From: Thinopyrum elongatum
Lineage: Eukaryota > Streptophyta > Magnoliopsida > Poales > Poaceae
Length of the DNA stretch: 64,000 nt
Direction of reading: 5' to 3'
Assembly (NCBI GenBank): GCA_011799875.1
Contig: CM022300.1
Location: forward strand, 237,720,807-237,784,806
The first letter of the stretch is position 1. Every line of letters begins with the position of its first letter. A model generated the notes under the pieces. It searched no databases, was not told where the DNA came from, and saw only the letters and a program-made list of their open reading frames with translations. Shown here piece after piece: positions 22,614-33,891 of the stretch. The position numbers were made by a program, and so were the translations under genes.

Positions 22614-24688
22614 CTAGGCACGATCTCCGAGAGCTCCTGAAGTGGTCTTCTGGCTGGTTCCTCCGGTGTGTGTAGATGGCGTGGAGAGGAGTCCGTCTGC
22701 AAATGCTTCTGCTGATGTCTGAGGAGCTGGAGGAGTTGAGATCGGAGGTACAACCGTGGCAGTTGCAGCAGGTGCTGAAAGTGTAGTCCTCGCTTCACTG
22801 ACTACTGGCACTACTGAAGACCTCTGTGCCCTTGGCACATGCTGAAAAGTGTTGGTGGTAGGTCTATCATTCCTATCTTCAACCTCTTCCTAGAGCTTCT
22901 CAACTGTGGTTTGAATCTCGGTGACCTTCATATCTAAATCATGAAGTTTGGTCTCAAAGACCCTTTCAAGGCTCTCTTGATTTCGAGTCAGGGTGGCCAG
23001 TCCTTTCTCTATTCTCACGCTTGCCTCAAGCAAATAACTGAGTTGATCTTGCTTGGTCTTGAGATTGACACCTGAAGCATTTAGCATTGTTGAACTCTTT
23101 GTAGCCTTTGCTTTCTCTTGCTTCTCCTGAGCCTCTGCTGAAGTAGGATGTGCTGCATCCATGACAACCTCGTTGTCCTCAGGGGAAGATGCTTTTTGTC
23201 AAGAAGATATGTCCCTGTTCCCATCTTGGAATTGATTAGCATCTGAATGTGAGGGGCATATCCACATGACCTTTTCTGATCTTCAGCAGTTCTCTTCACA
23301 GTTTCAACAATTAAACTCATCACCTTGAACTTCTCTGGTACATCAAACATATGAAGTAGGTTGATAGAGTGACCACGGATCATCCTATGATCTCCTGACT
23401 TGGGCAACAGAGTGTGCCTCAATATAGTGTTTATCGTGGTAAGTCCTGACAGCAGATAATAGATAGATCCAAATCTGTGAGTTGTCAAAGTAGCATCTGG
23501 AATTGGCTTGTACATGTGAGCCATAGAGTTGTGATCCTTTCTTGGCTTGGCATACACATCTGTGTCATCATCAGCTTCTTCAGGGGCATTGATCAACTTG
23601 GCCCATTCTACAATTGAAGATTGATATCTTGTGGCTTCAGTCATCCAGGTAATCTTGCCATCTGGATAGAAATGTGCAGTTGAATAGAATTGCATTACCA
23701 TTTCTTCATTCCATTTGGTCAACTTTTGACCAACAAACTTGTCAACACCGTTCATTCTGAAACTCTCATGAACTCCTGGAAAGTAATCCTCATTGTCATC
23801 AATGAATTTCCAATCAACCCATCTCATGTCACTGACAATTGGCTTTTTGTCCAATAAGACTGTCTCATAGAAGTCTTGCTGTTCCTTGGTGTGAAAGCGA
23901 TAATCAACAGCTGTTCTTCTCCTTATAGCATATGGATCAATCTGTCTCCACAATCTGAGACCTGCATCCTTTCTTAACTTCATATTCTCAGCAACTGGAT
24001 GATTATCATCAGGATCTGAAATCTTGGGTTTTAGCTTTCTAAGCACTTGCTGTTCTTCATCTTCTTGAGCTTCAGGCACTGGGGCCTTATTCTTCTCTGT
24101 AGCTGGGATGTTTCTGGTGGATCTCTTGGGTGTAGATGGTTTTGGAGCTGTCTTGGGTTTAGATGGAGCAGCCCCAGACTTGATAGCATCTCCCATGAGC
24201 TTCTGAGATTTTGGAGGTGGTGCAGCTGGCTCTTCCTCCTCCTCATCATCTGTCTCTCTCATCATAGATGGTTTGCCAATGACCTTGGCAATAGTCTTCT
24301 TGACTCTTTCTTTCCCTTTCTTTCTTGTAGCAGCCTCATCCTCTTTTGGTTTAGCAGTGAACTCCATGGTTCCTTGAGTGGAGGCTCTGGCCTTTGACAT
24401 AGGCACTCTCTTAGCAGGAACTTTCACCTTCATCCCTGGCTTGGTTGCAGCAGCAGCAGCATACTCTTTCCTGAGCACTTTCTTCTTGGAGGTCACTTCC
24501 TCCTCAACAACAAAATCCTCATCTTCTGAATCTGAAGTTCTCTTCTTCCTTTGCCTAGTAGTAGCCTTAGGCAAATTGTTGGGTGTACTTATGCTACCTT
24601 TATCATAGCTGCTGTTGGACGGACTAGTGCCCTCACTGAGATTTACTTGCTCCTCTGACCTATTCTGACTATCACTGTTGTCTCACAT
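22614..24688 (-). pseudogene. Accessory ('putative plant transposon protein') gene of the copia element
   Basis: A frame on the - strand opens at ATG 24688 but has TGA as its second codon (24683-24685). It then runs open through a Lys/Pro-rich, acidic region to a conserved globular segment (for example DAGLRLWRQIDPYAIRRRT near 23960, and MAHMYKPIPDATLTTHRFGS near 23500). The globular part resembles the domain called putative plant transposon protein, found in accessory ORFs of plant retroelements. A one-base shift at an A-run near 23190 moves the frame to a coiled-coil segment (22890-23162), stopped by TAG at 22890-22892, with a Thr/Ser/Pro-rich tail to 22614. Some Sirevirus ORFs at this place have been called env-like; I see no clear membrane segment, so I do not adopt that. 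Confidence 0.65.
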
Positions 24689-26342
24689 CTCTGACACTAA
24701 CCCTGTGAATAGATAGGTATAGGTAGAGTAGATGAGCATCACAAAGCAAAGCTATTTTTGCAAAAGCATTGAGTCAAAAACTTAAGTTTAGTTTTCTGCA
24801 GAAAGCATTTTGGAGCTATCGATATGACAAACTCGGTGACACCGAAGCACACACAGAGTCTAAACATACAGTTTCGGTCAGATCGAAATGCAGTTCGGTG
24901 ACTCCGAGATGCTAGGGTTTCACAGAGAAAGTAAACTCGGTCACACCAATTCGTACACTTCGGTCAGACCGAGTAGTACATGTGCAATGGCATAGGCCAA
25001 ATCGGTGAGACCGGAATTTTCAGATCGGTCGGTCCGAGATGAGTTCAGCGGAAACCTAACCCTAAGTTTTTGCATCAAATCTATTCTAGAGGAAGTTTTA
25101 GGTGGATAGATTTATCTCAATCATGGCAAGAAGCTTGGCATTGTTCTTTGTGCAAGAATCGGAGTTAAGGAAATCACAAAGAGATCGAGTCCGTACCCTA
25201 ACTTGGTGACGAACTCGCTACAGTGACAACGGCGGAGGAGATTTCCGTTGACGGCGGCGGAGACCAGCAGCAGGAGGACGCTGGCGATGACGGAGACGAT
25301 CTGGAGACCAAGGGGGCGGCAGAGCTGGGCAGGCGCGGTCGAGCAGTTTGGAGGAATTTCCAAATTTCAACCCGCGGTATATATACCCAGTCACTGTCGG
25401 TGTGACCGAGTGGAACGACTCGGTGGCACCGAGATGCAGAATCGCAAGCGATTACCGCAACTTGGTGAGACCGAATGGTTCTAATCGGTTGCACCGAGGT
25501 GAAAACCTAGATCAACTCAATGATTTCGGTGAGACCGGAAGGAATGAATCGGTTAGATCGAAAGCCATTAAGAGGTTTTGGAAGTTTAAGCCCTTGACAG
25601 ACCGGTGGCTCCGAGTGCTCCTCACCCGGAGGGTCCGAATTCGACTTGTTCAAACTTTGTGATGTAGCATGAATAGAGTTTGAGACGAGAAAAGCATAGA
25701 TAGCTAGAGGGAGTACTTAGGCATTCTTGTCCATCCATTTGGCAAAAAGAAGCGAAATCAAACAATCAAAGCAACAAATGGATGTCCTCGAATGGAGAAA
25801 ATATGCAACCAACATGCTCACACAATAAGATAGCAAATGAAATATGTGGCAAAGCATGCACAAACACTCTAGCATCTATCAAGCAATTGGCGATGACTAG
25901 GTCATCTATATTTGAGTATATTGACTTAGGAGTCAAATGAGAACATTTGATCATAGGTCATACTCATCGTTTAAGCACAAGTGGGGTTACCACTTTTACA
26001 TAAAGCATTGATGTGTTCACACCATTAGAGTTGCTTTAGCTCAATTCTTAGAGCAAAGCTCCCCCTAGATGTGATATTCCCCCTAAGAGGGATGAATTAA
26101 CCTTGGGTTTTGTCGGTGATGACTTCATGTAGGTGTTGAAGATGTAGATGCTCAATGTTGATGTAGATCATTTGGAGCAATCCATTAGAGTGAGTTGCAC
26201 TTGCAATACCTTGTCCCCTGTCTTACCAACAAGAGGGTTTGTGACTCCTTGAACTAGTGCAAGATATGAAAGTTGATTGCACTTGTCCTCGCCAAAATGA
26301 ATATGAGTGAAGTATGTTGGCGGAGTCACCCTCAAGAACTCT
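24689..26342 (-). other. Non-coding interval replacing pol, with an internal promoter-like region
   Basis: No protease, integrase or polymerase motif is visible on either strand. The interval contains about 15 copies of the same TCGGTNNNACCGA-type palindromes as the LTRs, in two groups (24829-25040 and 25395-25635), with TATATATA between them at 25378-25386. A GC-rich segment (25200-25365) follows in the - direction. Confidence 0.65.
25378..25386 (-). promoter_or_regulatory. Internal TATA-like box upstream of the accessory gene
   Basis: On the - strand GGGTATATATACC stands just downstream of a palindrome cluster, the same order as in the LTRs (palindromes, then TATATATA at 21242 and 29413). 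A 3' splice site TTCACAG/G stands just ahead of the accessory ATG. Confidence 0.5.
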
Positions 26343-28529
26343 CTAGTTCTTCTTCTTTGGGATCCACATCAACTTGATGGGAATCCTTGGAGTTGTAGTC
26401 ATACTTGATGAAGTAGAACTTGATGTAGTCTTGGGAACCCACTTGACCAAGGCCTTTGGAGCTTCTTCAAATGAATTAATCTCTTCTTGAAGCTTGTCCT
26501 TGCCTTTTAGCTTGTCGTCTTGTGGTGGAAGATCATCTTTAGCTTGTGTTCCCTTGAAAGAAGTGGGATCATACTTCTCTTGTTAAGGAACAAACTTCGT
26601 CTTGGGGTATTGATCTTCTTCCCACCCAACTCCATTGGCATTGAACTTGCGTTCAAAACCAACACCTTGATTCTTCTGGTGCCTTCCTTGCTTGCGTACA
26701 ATTTCCTCAAATTGCTTACTTCCGGCAAGGCTCTTGTAAACACCTTTCTCTATAATTCCCTTCAATAAGCTATTTTCTTGCTCAAGTGTAACTTGGCTAA
26801 GAGAATCATTAGTGGAATCAAGAGAACTACTAGAAGCAACAATATTGGATTTAACATGATTATTGTTACTACTGGAAGAAGAATCTTTCTTGCTCTTGTT
26901 GCTAGATTTTACTTGTGGCATGTAAGTAGACAAGAGTAAACTCTTGGCAATGTAAGAAGAACTTTTCTTACAAAGATCATCATTGATTGCTTTTAAGAAC
27001 CCATGCTCTTGCTCTAGATTGAGCTTTTCAAAGCGTAGCTTCTCATGAGTCTTTAAAAGCTCTCGATGATCCTCTAAGGTAGTTTCATGAGCTAACTTAA
27101 GAGTGTTTAGTTCTTTAGTTAGACGCTCAATCTCCTTCTTATCATTGTCATTCGTTTCATCTTGATTAGCATGATTAATAGCAATTTCATCATAGTTTTC
27201 ATCACTAGAGTTGTCAACAAGTAAATCATCATCACCTAGCAAATCATCTTCATCACTATTGAAATCAACATACTCGGGGTGTGATACCTTGGGGCCTTTA
27301 TCCATGAAGCATCTTCCAATCCCTTCATTTGGTGAGTCAAATATGTCGTAGGAGTTGGATGACACAAGTGCAAGACCGGCAACACCGTCATCTTGAGTAT
27401 GTTCGGAGTCGGAGTGATAACTTCTCTCGGAGTAGTGTTTGGAGTCAGAACTGGATACCCATTCACCAACATGAGCTTGATGTCTTTGTCTTTTGTAGCT
27501 CTTTTATGACTTGTCCTTCCTTTCCGAATCCTTGCTTCTACGAGAAGGTCTTCATTCATAACGATCATCTCTACTCCTTCTCTCTCTTGGAGGTGATTCA
27601 TCTCTTTTACTTCTCCTTTTAGGTGAGTCTTCTCTTCTTTTGTAGGGAGCCGTACACTCATTGGAGTAGTGTCCGAGTCTTCCACAATTGTAGCAATTTC
27701 GTTCACGACTAGAAGATCTCTTGTCATAGTAGGACCTCGACTTGGAACTTCTCTCTTTGCTTCTACTCTTATAGAACTTGTTGAAGTTCTTCACCATTAG
27801 GCTCAATTCTTCATTGAAGGCTTGTTTCTCACTTGATGTTGTAGGGGCATCACATGAAGCTTTGTAAGCACCACTAGACTTGTTGTGAAGCTCTTCCTTA
27901 TCCTTAAGTGACATCTCATGAGGAACAATTCTACCAATGACTTCCGTTGGCTTGAGATCTTTGTAATTGGGCATCATTTGGATCAAGGTGCACACGGTAT
28001 CATATTTTCCATCCAAAGCTCTTAGAATCTTCTTGATGATGAATCTGTCGGTCATCTCTTCACTTCCTAAGCCTTCAATCTCATTTGTGATGAGGGCAAG
28101 CCTAGAATACATTTCAGTGACTCCTTCACCATCCTTCATTTTGAACTTGTCAAGTTGACTTTGAAGCACATCCAATTTGGATTCCTTGACGGACTCGGTA
28201 CCTTCGTGCATATCAACCAAAGTATCCCAAATTTCCTTTTCATTCTCAAGGCGGCTGATTTTGTTGAATTCTTCGGGGCACAATCCATTGAAGAGGATAT
28301 CGCAAGCTTGAGCATTGTATTGCAACATCTTCAATTCTTCTGCGGTTGCTTCACGATTCGGTTCTCTTCCATCTTCAAAGAATTCACCTTGCAAACCAAC
28401 ACACACAATAGCCCAAACGGAGGGGTTATGTCCAAGAATATGCATTTTCATCTTATGCTTCCAACTAGACAAATTAGTACCATCAAAATAAGGACCTCTA
28501 CGGTGGTAATTTCCCTCGCTAGACGCCAT
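26343..28529 (-). pseudogene. Copia gag, full frame with three stops
   Basis: The ATG at 28529 opens a gag of the UBN2 class: an N-terminal capsid-like region, then the zinc knuckle CYNCGRLGHYSNEC near 27690, an Arg/Ser-rich stretch, an acidic region (about 27250) and a long coiled coil (about 26900-27200). The same frame runs 729 codons to TAG at 26343-26345, broken by TGA at 27552-27554, TAA at 27504-27506 and TAA at 26583-26585, with no frameshift. The extended coiled-coil gag is typical of Sirevirus-type elements. Nothing follows it that looks like pol. Confidence 0.8.
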
Positions 28530-28599
28530 ACTCTCCTAGGTTGTGAAACCAAGGCTATGATCACCAAAGCTATGGAAATCAAGGCAAATGGAGACCAAA

Positions 28600-28611
28600 G
28601 CTCTGATACCA
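28600..28611 (-). promoter_or_regulatory. Primer-binding site of the copia element
   Basis: TGGTATCAGAGC, two bases from the 5' LTR end, is complementary to the 3' end of initiator methionine tRNA, as in most Ty1/copia elements. Confidence 0.9.
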
Positions 28612-28613
28612 CT

Positions 28614-30271
28614 TGTAGGATCCGAAGTATGTCTAGAGGGGGGGTGATTAGACTACTTGACCAAATAAAAATCTACCCTTTTCCCAATTTTATGTCTTGA
28701 CAGATTTTAGCAACTTAGCACAAGTCAAGCAATCAACCTACACATGCAAGTATAAGAGTGTAGCAGCAGAAAGTAAAACATTGCATATGAAGGTAAAGGG
28801 AAGGGTTTGGAGAAGGCAAACGCAATGTAGACACGGAGATTTTTGGCGCGGTTCCGATAGGTGGTGCTATCGTACGTCCACGTTGATGGAGACTTCAACC
28901 CACGAAGGGTAACGGCTGCGCGAGTCCACGGAGGGCTCCACCCACGAAGAGTCCACGAAGAAGCAACCTTGTCTATCCCACCATGGCCATCGCCCATGAA
29001 GGACTTGCCTCACTCGGGTAGATCTTCACGAAGTAGGTGATCTCCTTGCCCTTACAAACTCCTTGGTTCAACTCCACAATCTTGTCGGAGGCTCCCAAGT
29101 GACACCTAACCAATCTAGGAGACACCACTCTCCAAAAGGTAATAAACGGTGTGTTGATTATGAACTCCTTGCTCTTGTGCTTCAAATGATAGTCTCCCCA
29201 ACACTCAACTCTCTCTCACAGATTTGGCTAAGGTGGAAAGATGATTTGAGTGGAAAGCAACTTGGGGAAGGCTAGAGATCAAGATTCTTGTGGTAGGATT
29301 GGAATGTCTTGATCTCAACACATGAGTACGTGGTTCTCTCTCAGAAAATGAGTAGTGGAAGTGTAGGCTCGTTCTGATGGCTCTCTCTTTGATAGAAAAG
29401 GGGGTGGAGGGGTATATATAGCCTCCACACAAAATCCAACTGTTACACACATTTGACTCAACTCGGTCAGACCGAATAGAAGAACTCGGTGAGACCGATT
29501 CAATTCAAAATGTGAACGTTAGGAATCTCGGTGGGACCGATATACTCAACTCGGTGGAACCGATGTGCTAGGGTTAGGGCAAGACCTCATCTCGGTGTGA
29601 CCGATTGCATGAACTCGGTGGGACCGATTTCAGCAATGAGTTAAACAGAGAGTTGGTCAGGCAAACTTGGTGGGACCGATCGCTCACTTCGATAAGACCG
29701 AAATGTTATGAAAGGGAAACAGAGAGTTTGCATTGCGAACTCGGTGGGACCGATCACTCACTTCAGTAAGACCGAAATGTTACGAAGGGAAACAGAGAGT
29801 TTGCATTGCCATCTCGGTGAGACCGAAAGCCCAATCGGTGAGACCGAATTGATTAGGGTTTCTGGTAGTGGCTATGTCAAGGAAACTCGGTGGCGCCGAA
29901 TAGATCAAATCGGTGGGGCCGAGTTTGACTTTAGGTTTAGGACATATGAGGAAATGAGAAAGTGGTTGAGGGCTTTGGAGCATATCACTAAGCATTTTGA
30001 GCAAGTAGACCATTATGCAACACCTCATCCCCTTTTAATAGTATTGGCTTTTCCTATAGACTCAATGTGATCTTGGATCACTAAAATAGAAATGAAGAGT
30101 CTTGAGCTTTTGCCAATCTTTGTCCTTAGCGTTTTGAGGGGTCCACATCTCTAGTCCATGCCATGCCAATCATTGAACTATCTGAAATATTTCACTTGAA
30201 AGGATATTAGTTCAATGAGCTATATGTTGTGATGAATTACCAAAACCACCCGGGGATTAGTTGCACTTTCA
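28614..30271 (-). repeat. 5' LTR of the copia element
   Basis: It is 1,658 bp, from TGTAGGATC to CACTTTCA on the + strand, with the same palindrome series (29460-29925) and TATATATA at 29413-29420. The CATAA duplicate follows at 30272. Confidence 0.9.
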
Positions 30272-30276
30272 CATAA

Positions 30277-30457
30277 CCAAATTAAACATCCAATTACATA
30301 GGTGGCTACTACACACATGCCATTTGCACACACCAAAGTAAACTATTACATGCATAATTACATAGGTGGCTACTACACACATGACATTTCCACACACCAA
30401 AGTCAACTATATATTACATGCATAATTAACTAGGATAAATGATCATCTGATCATCAT
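30277..30457. other. CACTA-2 sequence right of the copia insertion
   Basis: It opens with CCAAATTAAACATCCAATTA, which recurs at about 31978. It contains two units of ACATAGGTGGCTACTACACA. No gene is visible. Confidence 0.55.
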
Positions 30458-31140
30458 CTACTTCTTGTGACGCTTGCCGCTACTGCTCTGCTTGTGGCTC
30501 GATCCGGCCTCGTCGATTTCGGTAACGAGGCACTTGCTCATGTCAACGATCCGCATGTGCATCTCGTAGCATGTGTACACGCTCTTGGCTGCGAACCTGA
30601 GGTGAGGTTCATCTAGTTGCCACAGCCAGGCCCCGTGCCAGGATACGGGATGTGTTTTGTTGGCATCATGCTTCATCTTTTTGTAGTATGGGTCGATGAT
30701 GGCCAAGGTGAGTTCAACCAGGGAGTCCTTCTTCGTGCTGCCCCAGACCCTATAGTGCTCACGGATTTCGACAAGGTTCTTGCAGGCCAAGCCCATAACC
30801 CTGAGCGCTTTTACATGGATGTGGTTTCCACCATAGCAAACTTGTAGTCGGTGCTGTTGACAAACCTGGCGAAACGGTCACAAGGCTCTGTGGCCATGCA
30901 GTAGTGGTAGATGAGGACATGATGGCGCACGCACAACTGGGCGACAGCAACCTTCTAATCTTTGCCGGGAAGACCGGCGGTGTACTGGAGGTCGATGCCG
31001 ACCACCTTGTACTTGTCTCCAGCAAGCAACTGCTCCACGGTGTTGATGTAGTCCTCCACCACGGCTAGGTCGATGGTGTACACCATCGTGAGATCCATCT
31101 CCCTCGCGTGGGTCTTGACTTTATGCTCGCCGAACTCCAT
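30458..31140 (-). pseudogene. Captured 3'-5' exonuclease (DEDD, RNase H-like) fragment
   Basis: From ATG 31140 on the - strand the frame shows a helix-rich start, then KYKVVGIDLQYT, the place of the Asp-x-Glu motif of WRN-type exonucleases (here Asp-Leu-Gln). AVAQLCVRHHVLIYHY and a stretch near NSTDYKFA follow. TAG at 30955-30957 interrupts it and a frameshift lies between about 30830 and 30796. The downstream frame has GLACKNLVEIREHYRVWGS and a C-terminal helix with FAAKSVYTCYEM, where family members have an Asp. It ends in a basic tail at 30458. It is probably copied from a host gene and now inactive. Confidence 0.65.
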
Positions 31141-31689
31141 TGGAGCGCCGCTAGATATCCTCTCTGTATGTGTCGTCGTGGGTGTGCTTGTTGTGTTGTG
31201 GGGCGAGATCGAAAGGTTGAAGAGACTACGGTTATAGTGGCTGCGGGAATTAATGGGGAAGCCGGACGGACTGGAATATCCGCACGCCCGGATGGCAATT
31301 CTAATTTGCAGCGCGTAACTCCATCGTGCCGCACGTAACTGCATCGTGGCGACGCGCGTGGTGCAACCACATGCATATGGGCCCCCAACATGATCGTGCG
31401 CAGGCCCCAACCACTGGCAGAGCGCGCGCGCACGGATGCGAGCAGAGCGCTCCGCGTCGTCTCAACGGCGAGCAACCATATAGCTGCATATAGCAGTTGA
31501 ACACGCAACGAAAAGCTGTCCACAAGCCGAGCGCGTGGAGGAATGCGAGCAGAGCGCGCCGATGGACGCGAGCAGAGTGCGCTGCGGTGCCTAACGGCGA
31601 GCACGGTGTGCTACGGCGCCTAACGGCGAGCAGAGCACGCTGAGGAACGCGAGCAGAGGTTGGCACAGTGATACGTGGCAAATAAAACA
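31141..31689. other. Upstream region of the exonuclease fragment
   Basis: GC-rich with scattered short repeats of CGAGCAGAGC and CTAACGGCGAGCA (31400-31660). I see no conserved protein on either strand. Confidence 0.5.
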
Positions 31690-32010
31690 AACTGTGCGAG
31701 CGATGGCGGAGACATCAAGCAGGAATCAGATTAGAGTTGCGTGTGCGATACGTGGCATACAGTTGATCCATCTGAGCTATTTGTGATGGAATAAGCCATG
31801 TGTGTTGTGGGCAAACGCTTGCTGGTATATAACCATTTGCGATTGATGAATTCAGCACCGATGGGTTACCTAGTGTGGTCCGTGTGCGATGTGATATGCT
31901 CTGTCTGCAGAACATCTATGCTCTGTGTACAGAAGAACAACATATATATACTTGTAATAGGACATGATTGCAAGACCAAATTAAACATCCAATTACGTTA
32001 TATAACAAAT
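31690..32010. repeat. Second copy of the CACTA-2 left subterminal block
   Basis: The run from GCGATGGCGGAGACATCAA through GTTGCGTGTGCGATACG to CCAAATTAAACATCCAATTA parallels 19975-20437 plus 30277-30300, with deletions. Confidence 0.65.
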
Positions 32011-32078
32011 ACCATAAATATTGCAAGGTTCAAATTCCAGCATTACAAGGCCCAAATTCAAAGATTACAAGGTTCAAA

Positions 32079-33891
32079 CTATTTAGACACATAAAATTCA
32101 TCTTCATCAGAATCTTTTTCATGCATTATTTCTGCGAAAGGATCAGCCACCGAGAAGTCATATAGCGGCTCGATATAGTGAGTTCCGAATAATCTGTCAT
32201 ATGAAGTTACAAACTGAAATTCAGCTTGTGCAGAGCCTTTTCCATTCAGCTGTAGACGCCTGCGCTCTTTAGCAATCCATTCACTTCTGCGCAGTAAATA
32301 TAGGGCAAACCTCATTACCTTGAGCAACCTTGCTTTCTCAACAAAGAACCTGGCGAATTTAATTTCTGGTGTGGTGCCTCGGTACTCGTTATAAGTAATT
32401 TCTGTGAGATGAAGATCAAGGCATTCAATGGGATTGTTATATTCCCCAACATTTTCTACTTTCGAGCCTACTAGTATCTGCAAACGAAGACAACATATTA
32501 GTGCATAGCTGTAGATTTGAACACTTCGGGCCTCTTTGATTTGCAGGATTTCTAAAATACACGAAAAGAGTGAAATGCCACCATCAATCTTTCATGATAA
32601 ACTTTTATCACGAAAGCATGTCAGGCGAAGGAATAAACGCGTACAACACTAGCATCTCAAAAAATATATGTATTGAAATCCTCCAAATTTCCTTCAGAAA
32701 TCATTCTACATTTCTCAATGTAATCATGGGTAAAAAGTAACAAAAAATTGAGCTCCGTTGTGGTTAACAATTAACAGGAAAGAAGCATCACCTCGATATA
32801 TAGCTTCTCCGTGCAAGGAAAGCATATAAGGAATCTAACAACTTCATCCAGATTGGGGCCGACAGATTGTAGTGCCAAGATCATCACTGTGCGCAGAGGC
32901 CGGGTCAAGTTTGTGGTACTCATTTTCTGGATGACAGGCGAACATATAGATCAACAACAATTAGATAAAATGTGATGTCAAATAATATATAAGAAGGAGA
33001 AGAAGTAGACTATTGTACCTGAATGGATAATGATCCAGTAACAAGTTCGTTGAATTCAGCACACGAATAGCCCAACACTGTCAATTTCGGTGCGTGAATG
33101 ACCCTGATTCTTGCTTGACCTAATTTATCAAGTACATACAATCTCTCGAGGAAAGGCGCATTCTCAATGACAATATCGTGAAACACCTCAGCTGACAGCC
33201 TTGGGCGGCGCCAGCAATGCACATAAATCGTACGGACATTCATCGAGGTGATGTGGAGGCTACTGAGCCCATCCATCGCATGAAGACGAAGGTACTCGAG
33301 CGCTGTACAGCCGACGAGCAGGCGCTCCAAATCCTCCTTCGATATGCGGACGGCAATGAGCTCGAGGAACTTAAGTTTAGGGAGATGAAGAGCGCGCGCG
33401 GCATCCATCCAGAGGAAAATGCACCGCTTGAATGTAGCGCGGCGCAGCGTGGGCGCGAGTCGGAGCACGGACGACGGCAGCGAGCAAGGACGTCTAGCAT
33501 GAAGGCTGAGCTCCTCGAGCCGATCCAGGGCTGGGGATAGGAACCAGTAGTGCAACCTGGGTTCGGTCTTGTTGTGGGGATTGAGCCTACCGATAGCAAG
33601 GCGTCTGCCCAGCCCAGGGTGCGTGGCGAGGACGTGGGACAATGCGTCCAGGCATTGCTGCTCCCCGCTGCAGAACTCGTGGTCGATGATGATATCCAGG
33701 GGGGTGGTGTGCCAGAGGGGGCGCCACCGCCGCTACAGGACAGTGGTCCGCACGCCATATTTGATGGGGAGGTGGGATATGATGGTTACCAACATCTCAC
33801 CGGGAAGGCTGCTGATGAAGTCCATGTTCGCCGGAGGCTCTTGCGGTTCTGGCTTAACCCACCCCCGCTTGTTGGCCGGCTCGTCCTCCAT
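32079..33891 (-). pseudogene. Captured F-box/LRR (FBD-like) gene, three exons, one nonsense codon
   Basis: The exons on the - strand are 33891-33019, 32929-32792 and 32477-32079, each a whole number of codons (291, 46 and 133). Splice sites are CAG/GTACAA, CATCCAG/AAAATG, GAG/GTGATG and TTGCAG/ATACTA. The N-terminus has the F-box (SLPGEMLVTIISHLPIK), which in intact proteins binds SKP1 of SCF ubiquitin ligases. Leucine-rich segments follow (LPKLKFLELIAVRI, ALEYLRLHAM, APKLTVLGYSC), then an FBD-like C-terminus. TAG at 33733-33735 interrupts exon 1 right after the F-box; otherwise the frame is clean. An acidic tail ends at 32079. Genes of this type are very numerous in grasses, so a host source is plausible. 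Confidence 0.75.

Larger units (their letters stand above)
20438..30271 (-). mobile_element. Sirevirus-like Ty1/copia element without pol
   Basis: Two LTRs (20438-22100 and 28614-30271) flank 6.5 kb. The primer-binding site TGGTATCAGAGC (initiator Met tRNA) and a polypurine tract fix the orientation as - strand, with the 5' LTR on the right. gag (26343-28529) and an accessory protein gene (22614-24688) are present. No reverse transcriptase, integrase or RNase H motif is visible, so it is non-autonomous. A by-eye comparison finds about 45-50 mismatches between the LTRs over 1.66 kb (about 3%). At the grass rate of 1.3e-8 per site per year this is about 1.1 million years. Confidence 0.9.

Noticed and set aside
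22614..24688. Envelope protein in the copia element
   Set aside because: The position fits the so-called env-like ORFs of Sireviruses, but no signal peptide or membrane segment is clear, so only an accessory protein is claimed.
25121..25363. An 80-residue frame with a hydrophobic, signal-peptide-like run on the - strand
   Set aside because: It has no ATG start and lies just downstream of the internal TATA box, so it is more likely leader sequence.
32079..33891. F-box gene as an ordinary host gene of the locus
   Set aside because: It lies between the defined ends of CACTA-2 and carries a nonsense codon, so it is treated as captured cargo.
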